NCBI RefSeq assembly: GCF_042429765.1
Contig: NZ_JBHLZU010000027.1
Span: 310,001 to 374,000, forward strand
Origin: Allokutzneria oryzae
GTDB lineage: Bacteria > Actinomycetota > Actinomycetes > Mycobacteriales > Pseudonocardiaceae
DNA length: 64,000 nt
Direction of reading: 5' to 3'
Every line of letters starts with the position of its first letter. The stretch's first letter is position 1. The notes below the pieces were generated by a model that saw nothing but the letters and a program-made list of their open reading frames with translations, was not told the DNA's origin and searched no databases. The translations under genes and the position numbers were made by a program. This document shows, in pieces, positions 26,992-35,165 of the stretch.

Positions 26992-28680
26992 CTAGGGGCA
27001 CGTGCGGGTGCTGTCCGCCAGGCGCTCGGTCACACCCATGCGGTCGAGCATTTCGAGCAGCGGCACGGCGACGCGACGCGTGGTCCGCAGTGCCTGCCGT
27101 GCCTGGCTCAGCGTGAACGGCTGGTCCAGCCGTGCCAGGACCCGCCGCGCCAGCTCAACCGTCCCGGGCAGCAGGAACACTCCGTCGGCCACCTTCACCA
27201 GCCGTCCCGCGCGCACGGCCGCCGCGAGCTCCCTCGTGCCGAGCCCCAGCTGCGTCAACCGCTTCGCCTCTGGTGCCACGAACGGAGTCGCACGGAGGTC
27301 TCGGCTCAGTTCGGCCAAAGCCGTCTCGACGCGCTTCGGCAGCGCGACGCCGCCAGGGCGCTGAATCCGCCCGCCGACGATCACCAGGCCCGCCTCGGTG
27401 ACCAGCTGGCCGATCAACGCCGCAGGCACCTCCAAGCGTTGGAGTGCCGCCGCCACGGGCATTCCCGGCTGCAACGGCGGCCAGTTGTCCACTTCGGACA
27501 CCAAGCGTCCACGAAGGGCTTTCCAGTGCGACGGGTCCACCTGCCACTCAGCGTCGCCGTAGGGCAGTCCCATCGCGCGGAGACGGTCGCGGTGCACGAA
27601 CTTCCGTTGCAGCCCGGCAGGTGTGGACGAGGCAATCTCGCTGGCCCGCGCCCGCGCGGCTCCCCGACGCTTCAAAACCGGGGGATCGAGATCGACCACC
27701 GAAGCCCCGGCGAGAACCGAGCCACGTCCTGGATCGCGAAGCAACACCCGATCTCCGATCCGCAAAGGCAGCGGACGGGACAACGACAGCCGGGCGGCGA
27801 GCGTCCCCAGTGGACGGACGTGGACGGGAACCGCTGACGATCCGATGTGCAGCATCATCTGCGAAGGCAGCTCGGGCGGGACTGTGACGTCCACAGTGGA
27901 GCTCATCAGCCATCGGCCCGGAGTCAGCAGCGCATCGCCTCGACTCACCGAGTCGCGCTCCACGCCACGTAGGCTCACCGCGACCCTGGCCACCGCTGGC
28001 ACCAGATCTTGCTTACACCCCAAGGTTTGCAGTCCGCGCACAGTAACCGATGAGTCGTGTAGCAACAGTTCGTCGCCAACACGCAGGGTGCCCGCCGTCA
28101 GTGTCCCGGTCACGACCGTGCCCGCGCCGCTCACGCTGAACGAGCGGTCCACCCACAGCCGCACATCGGCCGACGTGTCGGGTGGTGGGAGCGCCAGGGT
28201 GGACAGAGCCGCGCGCAACGAGTCGAACCCCTCGCCGGTCGCGCCACTCACCACGACGTGGGGAATCGACGCGAGCGAGCTCTCCGCCAGGCGCCGCTTG
28301 GCTTCCGTGAGCGCGGGTTCGGGATCAGCGAGGTCGGAACGGGTGATCACCAGCAGGCCGTGCTCGATGCGCAACGCGTCCAGCGCGGCCAGGTGCTCGG
28401 CTGACTGGGGCATCCAGCCCGCGTCGGCCGCCACCACGAACATCACCGCCGGGACCGGGCCGACACCGGAGAGCATGTTCGGCACGAACTTCTGGTGGCC
28501 CGGAACATCGACGAACGCGATCTCCTCACCGCCGGGCAACGTGGTCCATGCGAAGCCGAGGTCGATGGTGAGCCCACGACGCCGCTCCTCCGCCCACCTG
28601 TCCGGTTCCATCCCGGTCAGCAGGCGCACCACAGTGGACTTGCCGTGATCGACGTGCCCGGCGGTCGCGACGACGCGCAT
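26992..28680 (-). CDS. selB: Selenocysteine-specific elongation factor SelB
   Basis: ATG 28680 overlaps the selA stop by 4 nt. The protein (562 aa) starts with the GTPase domain: P-loop AGHVDHGKST, the G2/G3 region RGLTIDLGFA and DVPGHQKF, and the base-specificity loop TRSDL. Two EF-Tu-like beta-barrels follow (SFSVSGAGTVVTGTL), and the C-terminal ~200 residues are the winged-helix repeats that bind the SECIS hairpin. SelB delivers Sec-tRNA to UGA codons that precede a SECIS element. It is the last gene of a selC-selA-selB unit. Full length and intact. Confidence 0.96.
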   Translation of the reverse strand: MRVVATAGHVDHGKSTVVRLLTGMEPDRWAEERRRGLTIDLGFAWTTLPGGEEIAFVDVPGHQKFVPNMLSGVGPVPAVMFVVAADAGWMPQSAEHLAALDALRIEHGLLVITRSDLADPEPALTEAKRRLAESSLASIPHVVVSGATGEGFDSLRAALSTLALPPPDTSADVRLWVDRSFSVSGAGTVVTGTLTAGTLRVGDELLLHDSSVTVRGLQTLGCKQDLVPAVARVAVSLRGVERDSVSRGDALLTPGRWLMSSTVDVTVPPELPSQMMLHIGSSAVPVHVRPLGTLAARLSLSRPLPLRIGDRVLLRDPGRGSVLAGASVVDLDPPVLKRRGAARARASEIASSTPAGLQRKFVHRDRLRAMGLPYGDAEWQVDPSHWKALRGRLVSEVDNWPPLQPGMPVAAALQRLEVPAALIGQLVTEAGLVIVGGRIQRPGGVALPKRVETALAELSRDLRATPFVAPEAKRLTQLGLGTRELAAAVRAGRLVKVADGVFLLPGTVELARRVLARLDQPFTLSQARQALRTTRRVAVPLLEMLDRMGVTERLADSTRTCP

Positions 28681-29963
28681 CAGCCCAGAACCGCGTCGAG
28701 CAGCTCGGAGTCGTCGGCCGGTGCGACCGCGCGCAGGTCGAGCAGGCACCGACCGCGTTCGAGGCGGCCCACCACGGGAACATCGCGCAACCGCAAAGGT
28801 TCCCCGTACTCCTCGGGCAGGCTGACCGCCGCGGAAGGCAGCTCGACGCCGGGGGCCCCGCCGCCGCCAACGGCAGCAAGGCAGCGGACCGCTTCGGCAT
28901 CTACACCGGCGTCGGACAGCTTCGCGGCCAGGGCCGACGCGCGGGCGAACAGATCGTCGGCGGAGGCTTCGAGTGCTTGGCGCACAGGGGGAAGCGGACC
29001 GCGAAGAGTCGCTTCCAGAGCGGCCAGGGTCAACTTGTCCACGCGAAGCGCACGCGCCGCCGGATGGCGGCGAAGCCGCTCCACGAGCTCGGCGTCGCCG
29101 AGCAGCAGACCCGCTTGCGGGCCACCGAGCAGCTTGTCACCGCTCGCGGTGACAAGGCTCGCCCCGGCGCGGAGCGCACTCGCCGCATCAGGTTCCTTGG
29201 GCAGCAACGGATGCGGCGCGAGCAGCCCGGAGCCGATGTCGGCGATCACCGGGACTCCGAGCGTCGTCAGCTCCGCAATGTCCACTGTGGACGTGAACCC
29301 CGTGACCTCGAAGTTCGACGGGTGCACCTTCAACACGAAACCCGTGTCCGGCCCGATCGCGCAAGCGTAGTCGCGCAGGTGCACGCGGTTGGTCGTGCCG
29401 ACCTCGTGCAGCCGTGCGCCGGTGGAGCGCAGGAGCTCCGGTATGCGGAAGCCGTCACCGATCTCGACCAGCTCCCCACGGCTGATCACGATCTCTCGAC
29501 CCGGTGCCAGTGCCAAGGCGCACAACAACAAAGCCGCCGCGTTGTTGTTGACCACGTGCACCCCGCCCGCGTCCGGCACAGCATCGGCCAAGGCCGCGAG
29601 CGCGCCGCGTCCGCGCTTCGCCCGCGCCCCCGTCACGAGGTCGAACTCCACGTCCGTGGTGCCTGCCGCTTCATCCACCGCGGCGCGGGCCGCCGGGGAC
29701 AACGGCGCGCGGCCGAGGTTGGTGTGCACAACGACGCCGGTCGCGTTGATGACCCGCCGCAGACTCGCCGCCAGCCGGGGGAGCGCGGCCACGGCCACCT
29801 CGCCCACCTCGGACGGCTCGATCTCTCCAGCTCGCGCGCGTCGCTGTGCGGCCACGACCGCGGCTTTCACCGTCGCGACGCCAAGTGCGCGCACGGCCTC
29901 GGCCAGGCGCGGCGATGCCAGGAGGGCGTCGGTTCGCGGGATGTGCCGCCGGGGGTCGGTCAT
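28680..29963 (-). CDS. selA: L-seryl-tRNA(Sec) selenium transferase SelA
   Basis: ATG 29963 lies 15 nt downstream of the tRNA-Sec gene (the open frame reaches into the tRNA but is not coding there). The product (427 aa) is a PLP enzyme with NATGVVVHTNLGRAPLS near residue 75 and the cofactor lysine Lys277 in ASGDKLLGGPQAG; the N-terminal domain (RHIPRTDALLASP) is the tRNA-Sec-binding part. It converts Ser-tRNA(Sec) to Sec-tRNA(Sec) with selenophosphate. The stop overlaps the selB ATG (ATGA). Complete and typical for bacteria. Confidence 0.97.
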   Translation of the reverse strand: MTDPRRHIPRTDALLASPRLAEAVRALGVATVKAAVVAAQRRARAGEIEPSEVGEVAVAALPRLAASLRRVINATGVVVHTNLGRAPLSPAARAAVDEAAGTTDVEFDLVTGARAKRGRGALAALADAVPDAGGVHVVNNNAAALLLCALALAPGREIVISRGELVEIGDGFRIPELLRSTGARLHEVGTTNRVHLRDYACAIGPDTGFVLKVHPSNFEVTGFTSTVDIAELTTLGVPVIADIGSGLLAPHPLLPKEPDAASALRAGASLVTASGDKLLGGPQAGLLLGDAELVERLRRHPAARALRVDKLTLAALEATLRGPLPPVRQALEASADDLFARASALAAKLSDAGVDAEAVRCLAAVGGGGAPGVELPSAAVSLPEEYGEPLRLRDVPVVGRLERGRCLLDLRAVAPADDSELLDAVLG

Positions 29964-29978
29964 CGCGCGGCCGGGACG

Positions 29979-30070
29979 CGGAGGTGGACGGGAATCGAAC
30001 CCGCCAGCGACAGGTCCTGCCACTCAACGGTTTTGAAGACCGCGCCGGTCACCAGACCGGATACACCTCC
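29979..30070 (-). tRNA. selC: tRNA-Sec (anticodon UCA)
   Basis: On the minus strand the molecule starts GGAGGTGTATCC and ends CCACCTCC plus discriminator G, giving a long acceptor stem (GGAGGTG pairs with CACCTCC). The anticodon stem CGGT/ACCG encloses the loop CTTCAAA with anticodon TCA. A long variable arm (GTGGCAGGACCTGTCGC region) and the T-loop GGTTCGATTCC complete the bacterial selenocysteine tRNA. CCA is not encoded. It is immediately upstream of selA and probably shares its transcript. Confidence 0.96.
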
Positions 30071-30104
30071 TCGTGACACCCGTCCATCCTGACACGATGG
30101 CGGG

Positions 30105-31115
30105 GTGACCACCGAGACCGGCCCCTACCGCCTCACGCAGTACGCCCACGGCGGCGGCTGTGCCTGCAAGATCCCGCCCGGCGAGCTCGAACGGGTCGTC
30201 GCGGGGCTGACCGCCGCGCCGCCTCCCGCCGACCCGGCGGGGGAGCTGCTGGTCGGGCTCGACGCCGGGGACGACGCCGCCGTCGTCGGAGTGCGGCCGG
30301 ACCTGGGGCTGGTCGCCACGACCGACTTCTTCACGCCGGTCGTCGACGACCCGTACGACTGGGGCCGGATCGCGGCGGCCAACGCGCTCTCCGACGTGTA
30401 CGCCATGGGCGGCAGGCCGGTCGTCGCGCTGAACCTGCTGGGCTGGCCCAGGGAGGTCCTGCCGTTCGAGCTGGCCGCCGAGGTGCTGCGCGGCGGGCGG
30501 GACGTGGCCGGGCTCGCCGGATGTCACGTCGCCGGTGGGCACAGCGTGGACGACCCGGAACCCAAGTACGGCATGGCGGTCACCGGCATCGTCGATCCCG
30601 CGAGGACGATGCGCAACGACGCCGGGCGCGCGGGACTGCCGCTGTCGCTGACGAAACCGCTCGGGATCGGCGTGCTCAACGCGCGGCACAAGGCGACCGG
30701 TGAGGTCTTCCCGCAGGCGATCGAGGTGATGACCACGCTGAACAAGGAAGCCTCGATCGCGGCCGTGGCCGCGGGTGTCACCTGCGCCACCGACATCACC
30801 GGCTTCGGGCTGCTCGGCCACCTGCACAAGCTCGCCCGCGCCAGCGGGGTGACCGCGGTGGTCGATGCCGCCGCGGTGCCGTACCTCGACGGCGCCCGCG
30901 AGGCACTGCGCGACGGCTTCGTCAGCGGGGGCAGCCGACGCAACCTGGACTGGGTGCGCCCGCACTCCGATCTGTCCACTGTGGAGGAGTCCGAGGCGCT
31001 CCTGCTCGCCGACGCCCAGACTTCCGGCGGTCTCCTCGTCGCGGGCGAGGTGCCGGGCGGCACCGTGATCGGCGAGCTGGTTCCCCGGAACGGTCACACG
31101 ATCGTCGTTCGGTGA
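30105..31115 (+). CDS. selD: Selenide, water dikinase (selenophosphate synthetase) SelD
   Basis: The GTG at 30105 opens a 336-aa protein with the N-terminal catalytic segment GGGCACKIPPGELE: Cys19 and Cys21 around Ala and the essential Lys22. This copy therefore uses cysteine, not selenocysteine. ATP/Mg-binding segments of the PurM-like fold follow (GDDAAVV, TTDFFTPVVDDPYDWGRIAAANALSD, GGHSVDDPEPKYG, ADAQTSGGLL). It makes selenophosphate from selenide and ATP for SelA. It is divergent from tRNA-Sec/selA/selB, 34 nt away, so the whole set has one shared control region. Confidence 0.97.
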   Translation: MTTETGPYRLTQYAHGGGCACKIPPGELERVVAGLTAAPPPADPAGELLVGLDAGDDAAVVGVRPDLGLVATTDFFTPVVDDPYDWGRIAAANALSDVYAMGGRPVVALNLLGWPREVLPFELAAEVLRGGRDVAGLAGCHVAGGHSVDDPEPKYGMAVTGIVDPARTMRNDAGRAGLPLSLTKPLGIGVLNARHKATGEVFPQAIEVMTTLNKEASIAAVAAGVTCATDITGFGLLGHLHKLARASGVTAVVDAAAVPYLDGAREALRDGFVSGGSRRNLDWVRPHSDLSTVEESEALLLADAQTSGGLLVAGEVPGGTVIGELVPRNGHTIVVR

Positions 31116-31118
31116 GGC

Positions 31119-31135
31119 AACCCCTTAAGGGGGTT
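31119..31135 (+). terminator. Hairpin after selD
   Basis: AACCCC, loop TTAAG, GGGGTT followed by TCC lies directly behind the selD stop. The stem is short and the T-tract minimal, so termination is only likely. Confidence 0.5.
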
Positions 31136-31179
31136 TCCAGGGCTGCTCCGGATGTGGCTCTCAGCTTGCCCACCGTACT

Positions 31180-32124
31180 GTGCGGACCGTGACACTCATC
31201 GAGAGCGAGTCGCTCGAAAAACGGTACGGCGGCGGGACACTCGCCCTCGCCGACCTGACGGTGAGCATCGAGCCCGGCGTCGTCGGGCTGGTCGGTGCCA
31301 ACGGGGCGGGGAAGAGCACGCTGATCAAGCTGGCTCTGGGGCTGATCGCGCCGACCGCGGGGCGGATCAGGGTGCTGGGGCTGGATCCGCTCGCCGAGGT
31401 CGAGAAGGTCCGTTCGCAGGTCGGGTACATGCCAGAACACGACTGCCTGCCGCCTGACGTGACCGCGGCGGAGTTCGTGACGCACATGGGCCGCATGTCC
31501 GGGCTGCCCGCGTCGACCGCGCGGGAACGCGCTTCCGAGACGCTGCGCCACGTCGGGCTCTACGAGGAGCGCTACCGCGCCATCGGCGGGTACTCCACCG
31601 GTATGAAGCAGCGGGTGAAGCTCGCGCAGGCGCTGGTGCACGACCCGGAGCTGTTGCTGCTGGACGAGCCGACCAACGGACTCGACCCGGAGGGCCGCCG
31701 CGCCATGCTCGGCCTGGTGCAGCGCATCGGCACGGAGTTCGGCATCTCCGTGATCGTCTGCTCGCACCTGCTGGGGGAGATCGAACGGATCTGCACCTCA
31801 CTTGTGGCGATCGAGGGCGGCAGGCTGCTGCGCTCCGCGTCGCTGTCCTCGATGACCCGCGCCAGCGGGGTGCTCGCGGTGGAGGTGGACGAGAACGCCG
31901 AGGGCCTCGCCGCCGCGCTCAGCACGGCCGGGCTCGACGTGCGGCAGCAGGGAGCGGAGCTGCTGGTGCGCTTCGACGACGAGCGGACCTACGACGTGAT
32001 CCGCGACGCCGTCGTCGAGCTGGACCTGTCGCTGCACCGCTTGGAGCAGCGCCGCCACCAGGTCGCCGACCTGTTCCGCGACCCCGCGCCGACCGGATCG
32101 GAGGTCGACGATGTCCACGCCTGA
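31180..32124 (+). CDS. ABC transporter ATP-binding protein (pair A)
   Basis: The ATPase has Walker A GANGAGKST, signature YSTGMKQRVKLAQAL and Walker B LLLLDEPTNGLDP, plus about 80 C-terminal residues typical of ABC-2-type exporters. Start GTG 31180 or GTG 31189. It overlaps the next permease gene by 14 nt. It forms one ATPase/permease pair with 32111-32980; a second pair follows in the same operon. Substrate unknown; ABC-2 systems export lipids, polysaccharides, antibiotics or ions. Confidence 0.88.
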   Translation: MRTVTLIESESLEKRYGGGTLALADLTVSIEPGVVGLVGANGAGKSTLIKLALGLIAPTAGRIRVLGLDPLAEVEKVRSQVGYMPEHDCLPPDVTAAEFVTHMGRMSGLPASTARERASETLRHVGLYEERYRAIGGYSTGMKQRVKLAQALVHDPELLLLDEPTNGLDPEGRRAMLGLVQRIGTEFGISVIVCSHLLGEIERICTSLVAIEGGRLLRSASLSSMTRASGVLAVEVDENAEGLAAALSTAGLDVRQQGAELLVRFDDERTYDVIRDAVVELDLSLHRLEQRRHQVADLFRDPAPTGSEVDDVHA

Positions 32125-32980
32125 GCGCACGAGCGGTGTCAACGGCGTTATCCATGACATCGGATACCAGCGCTACCAAGGGCCCCGGCTCGGCAAGCGC
32201 TACGCCATGTGGTCGCTGTACGTGCACAGCCTGCGCACCGCCTTCGGCCTCGGCCGCGGGTTCAGGGCGAAGCTGCTGCCGTGGTCGCTTGGCGGCGCGG
32301 CCACCATCGCCGGACTGGTCTTCATGATCATCTCCACCCAGACCGGGCTGCAGGTGATGGGCTACGTCGACCTGATCGGCAGCCTCTCCTACGTCGTGGT
32401 GATCTTCCTGGCCGTCGCGGCGCCGGAGATGGTCTCCCGCGACCTGGGCAACACCCTGATGCCGCTGTACCTCTCGCGGCCGCTGAGCAGCGCCGACTAC
32501 GCGCTGTCCAAGCTGGCCGCGCTGGTCTCCGGGGTGTTCCTGACACTGGCGCCGTCGATGGTGGTCATGTTCGCCGGCAACGCCTTCAGCACCAAGGACG
32601 GCGTCACGGGGGTGCTCGACCACGCGGGCCAGTTCGCCTCGGGCATCGCCGCCGTCGCGATCCACGCCGTCGTGCTCGCCGCGCTCGCGCTGCCCCTGGC
32701 CTCGCTGTCCGGGCGGCGGATCTTCGCATCGACCCTGGTGCTGGCGGTGTTCCTGATCAGCGCGCCGATCTCGCAGGGCCTCGCCGAGTTCAGCGGCGCG
32801 CCCGAGGTGCCCGGGATGATCTACCCGGTCACCCTGCTCAACGGCGTCGACCACTGGCTGCTCGGCGGGACCAACGCGGACCCCGGCGTCTGGGGGCCGA
32901 TGTACGGCGTGGTGACCCTGCTGCTCACCTGCGCGGCGGTGGGCCTGTTGCTGCTGAGGTATCGGAAGGTGACGTCATGA
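32111..32980 (+). CDS. ABC-2-type transporter permease (pair A)
   Basis: About 289 aa with six hydrophobic segments (WSLGGAATIAGLVFMIIST; YVVVIFLAVAAPEMV; LAALVSGVFLTLAPSMVVMF; AVAIHAVVLAALALPLASL; FASTLVLAVFLISAPI; VVTLLLTCAAVGLLLL). The RDL--TLMPLYLSRPLSS segment is the conserved cytoplasmic loop of ABC-2 permeases. The N-terminal YQRYQGPRLGKRYAMW motif occurs in many actinobacterial ABC permeases. Its stop overlaps the ATG of the second ATPase (ATGA), so all four genes are translationally linked. Confidence 0.85.
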   Translation: MSTPERTSGVNGVIHDIGYQRYQGPRLGKRYAMWSLYVHSLRTAFGLGRGFRAKLLPWSLGGAATIAGLVFMIISTQTGLQVMGYVDLIGSLSYVVVIFLAVAAPEMVSRDLGNTLMPLYLSRPLSSADYALSKLAALVSGVFLTLAPSMVVMFAGNAFSTKDGVTGVLDHAGQFASGIAAVAIHAVVLAALALPLASLSGRRIFASTLVLAVFLISAPISQGLAEFSGAPEVPGMIYPVTLLNGVDHWLLGGTNADPGVWGPMYGVVTLLLTCAAVGLLLLRYRKVTS

Positions 32981-33897
32981 GTGGCGCGGGCACGATCGAG
33001 CTCAACGCCGTGTCCCGGTGGTACGGCAACGTGGTCGCGGTCAACGACGTGACCCTGGACATCGGGCCCGGCGTCACCGGCCTGCTCGGACCCAACGGCG
33101 CGGGCAAGACCACCGTGCTGCACATGATGGCCGGGTTCCTCGCGCCCTCGCAGGGCACCGTGCTGGTCAACGGCACGCCCAGCTGGCGCAACCCCGAGCT
33201 CTACCGCTCGCTCGGGCTGGTCACCGAGCGCGAGAGCGTGCCGGGCCACCTGACCGCGTGGGAGTTCGTGCACGCCAGCGCGAAGCTGCACAAGCTGCCC
33301 GACGCCAAGGCCGCGGCGCGCAGGGCGATCGACCTCGTCGAGATGGGCGAGGCGATGGACCGCAGGATCGGCACGTACTCCAAGGGCATGCGGCAGCGCA
33401 CCAGGGTCGCGGCGGCGCTGGTGCACGACCCGAGGGTGCTGCTGCTGGACGAGCCGTTCAACGGCATGGACCCCCGGCAGCGGATGCACATGATGGACCT
33501 GCTGCACCGGATGGCGGGCGAGGGCAGGACCATCCTGTTCAGCTCGCACATCCTGGAGGAGGTCGAGCGGCTCTCCGGCACGGTGCAGGTGATCGTCTCC
33601 GGGCGGCTCGCCGCCTCCGGCGACTACCGGCACATCCGGCGGCTGATGACCAACCGGCCGCACGAGTTCTCCATCTCCTCCTCCGACGACCGGCGGCTGG
33701 CCGCGGCGCTGATGTCGCTGCCGTCGGTCTCCGGCGTCGAGCTCGGCACGACCGGTCTGCAGGTGCGGGCCAACGACTTCGGCGGCTTCACCCGCGAGCT
33801 GGCCAAGGTGGCCAGGGCGCAGGACATCCGGCTGGCGCAGCTGCTGCCCTCCGACGAGTCCCTGGAACGAGTCTTCTCCTACCTGGTGGCGTCATGA
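32977..33897 (+). CDS. ABC transporter ATP-binding protein (pair B)
   Basis: Walker A GPNGAGKTT, signature YSKGMRQRTRVAAAL, Walker B LLLLDEPFNGMDP and the switch histidine in FSSHILEEVERL are complete; about 306 aa. The C-terminal ~80 residues form the extra domain of drug/lipid ABC-2 ATPases. It is linked by 4-nt overlaps to permeases on both sides. Two different ATPase-permease pairs in one operon suggest a heteromeric exporter (inference); the substrate is not evident from the neighbours. Confidence 0.88.
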   Translation: MSGAGTIELNAVSRWYGNVVAVNDVTLDIGPGVTGLLGPNGAGKTTVLHMMAGFLAPSQGTVLVNGTPSWRNPELYRSLGLVTERESVPGHLTAWEFVHASAKLHKLPDAKAAARRAIDLVEMGEAMDRRIGTYSKGMRQRTRVAAALVHDPRVLLLDEPFNGMDPRQRMHMMDLLHRMAGEGRTILFSSHILEEVERLSGTVQVIVSGRLAASGDYRHIRRLMTNRPHEFSISSSDDRRLAAALMSLPSVSGVELGTTGLQVRANDFGGFTRELAKVARAQDIRLAQLLPSDESLERVFSYLVAS

Positions 33898-34607
33898 ACC
33901 TGACGATTGTCCGGATGACCCTGCGGGCGCTGCTCGGCAGGCGCAGGGCGCTGCTCCTCCTGCCGGTCCCGGTCCTGCTCATCGGCATGACCCTGTTCGC
34001 GACGAGCACCGGGGTACCGGTGGAGAACTGGGGCCCGGTGCTGCTCACCGGCCTCGGCCTCGGTGTGCTGCTGCCGCTGACCGCGCTCATCGTCGGCACC
34101 AGCGCGCTCGGCCTGGAGATCGAGGACGGCACGATCACCCACATCCTGACCAAACCGCTGCCGCGCCGGGAGATCGTCCTCTCCAAGCTGTTGGTGGCCT
34201 GGTTGGTGACCGCGGTCGCCGCGGCGGTCCCGCTCGGCGCGGCGGGGGTGATCGCCGACTCGCCCAGGCTCGGGCTGTCGCTGCTCACCGGTGCCGTGGT
34301 GGGCGCGCTGGCCTACTCGGCGCTGTTCCTGGCGCTGAGCGTGGCGACGAGGCGGCCGGTGATCATCGGGATGAGCTACATCCTGATCTGGGAGAACCTG
34401 CTCGGCACCTACGTCGACGGCACGAAGGTGCTCAGCGTGCGCCACTTCTCCATCGCGGTCACCGACGCGGTCAGCGGCACCCCGTTGGCGCAGGCCTCGC
34501 TGTCGGTCACGACGGCGCTGGTGATGGCCGCGGTGTTCGTGGTGTTCGGCACCGTGGCGGCCACCAGGCGGCTGCGGTCCTTCTCGCTCGCGGGCGAGAC
34601 CAGCTGA
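33894..34607 (+). CDS. ABC-2-type transporter permease (pair B)
   Basis: About 237 aa, with six predicted membrane helices and the cytoplasmic loop GLEIEDGTITHILTKPLPRREIVLSKLL that marks ABC-2 permeases. The start ATG overlaps the upstream ATPase by 4 nt. It closes the operon: a strong terminator follows 12 nt after the stop codon. Shorter than the first permease; not truncated, since start, loop and last helix are all present. Confidence 0.85.
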   Translation: MNLTIVRMTLRALLGRRRALLLLPVPVLLIGMTLFATSTGVPVENWGPVLLTGLGLGVLLPLTALIVGTSALGLEIEDGTITHILTKPLPRREIVLSKLLVAWLVTAVAAAVPLGAAGVIADSPRLGLSLLTGAVVGALAYSALFLALSVATRRPVIIGMSYILIWENLLGTYVDGTKVLSVRHFSIAVTDAVSGTPLAQASLSVTTALVMAAVFVVFGTVAATRRLRSFSLAGETS

Positions 34608-34619
34608 GGCGGCGGGCGG

Positions 34620-34650
34620 CCCCGCTCCACTGTGAGCGGGGTCGCCTTTT
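34620..34650 (+). terminator. Rho-independent terminator after the ABC operon
   Basis: CCCCGCTC (34620-34627), loop CACTGT, GAGCGGGG (34634-34641), then TCGCC and TTTT: an 8-bp perfect GC stem with a T-run, right after the last permease. Confidence 0.85.
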
Positions 34651-34744
34651 GTCACGATTGGGTGTGACGTGGCCGAAACCGCGTCAAGCGCGGCGGATCG
34701 CGGCGTCTCCTCCCCGCAAGCACACGACAGGTGAGGGAGATGGC

Positions 34745-35158
34745 ATGGAGCACGACGAGATCCGCACCACGACGATGTTCAACCTGCTGCTGGCGCCCGC
34801 CGTCACCGTCGAGGTGGAGCTGGAGTACTCCACGACCGACCCGTACGCGATCCGCATGCTGTTCAACCCGCTGCGCGGCAAGAGCGTCGAGTGGATCGTC
34901 GCCCGCGAGCTGCTGGCCGACGGCCTGCTCGGCAAGGCGGGCGAGGGAGACGTCAAGATCTGGCCGATCTCCGGGCCGATGGACCTCGTCGAGATCGAGT
35001 TCAGCACCCCGGCCGGGCTGGCCCGCTTCGGCGCGGACGCCGAGGTGCTCGCGGACTTCCTCAACGACAGCTACCTGCTGGTGCCCTCCGGTGAGGAGAG
35101 CCTGTGGTTCGACTTCGACCACGAGCTGACCTTCCTCTCCGACGCCGAGCGGGGATAA
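34745..35158 (+). CDS. SsgA/SsgB-family sporulation and cell-division regulator
   Basis: ATG 34745 follows GAGGGAGA. The 137-aa product matches the SsgA-like family throughout: an N-terminal MFNLLL/VTVEVELEYSTTDPYAIRMLF segment, the WIVARELLADGL core, and the C-terminal YLLVPSGEES...FDHELTFL tail. These small proteins occur only in morphologically complex actinomycetes and help place FtsZ or peptidoglycan-synthesis machinery at septa. Which paralogue this is (SsgB being the broadly conserved one) cannot be settled without alignment. It precedes a nucleoside hydrolase gene by 7 nt. Confidence 0.88.
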   Translation: MEHDEIRTTTMFNLLLAPAVTVEVELEYSTTDPYAIRMLFNPLRGKSVEWIVARELLADGLLGKAGEGDVKIWPISGPMDLVEIEFSTPAGLARFGADAEVLADFLNDSYLLVPSGEESLWFDFDHELTFLSDAERG

Positions 35159-35165
35159 TCCCCGC

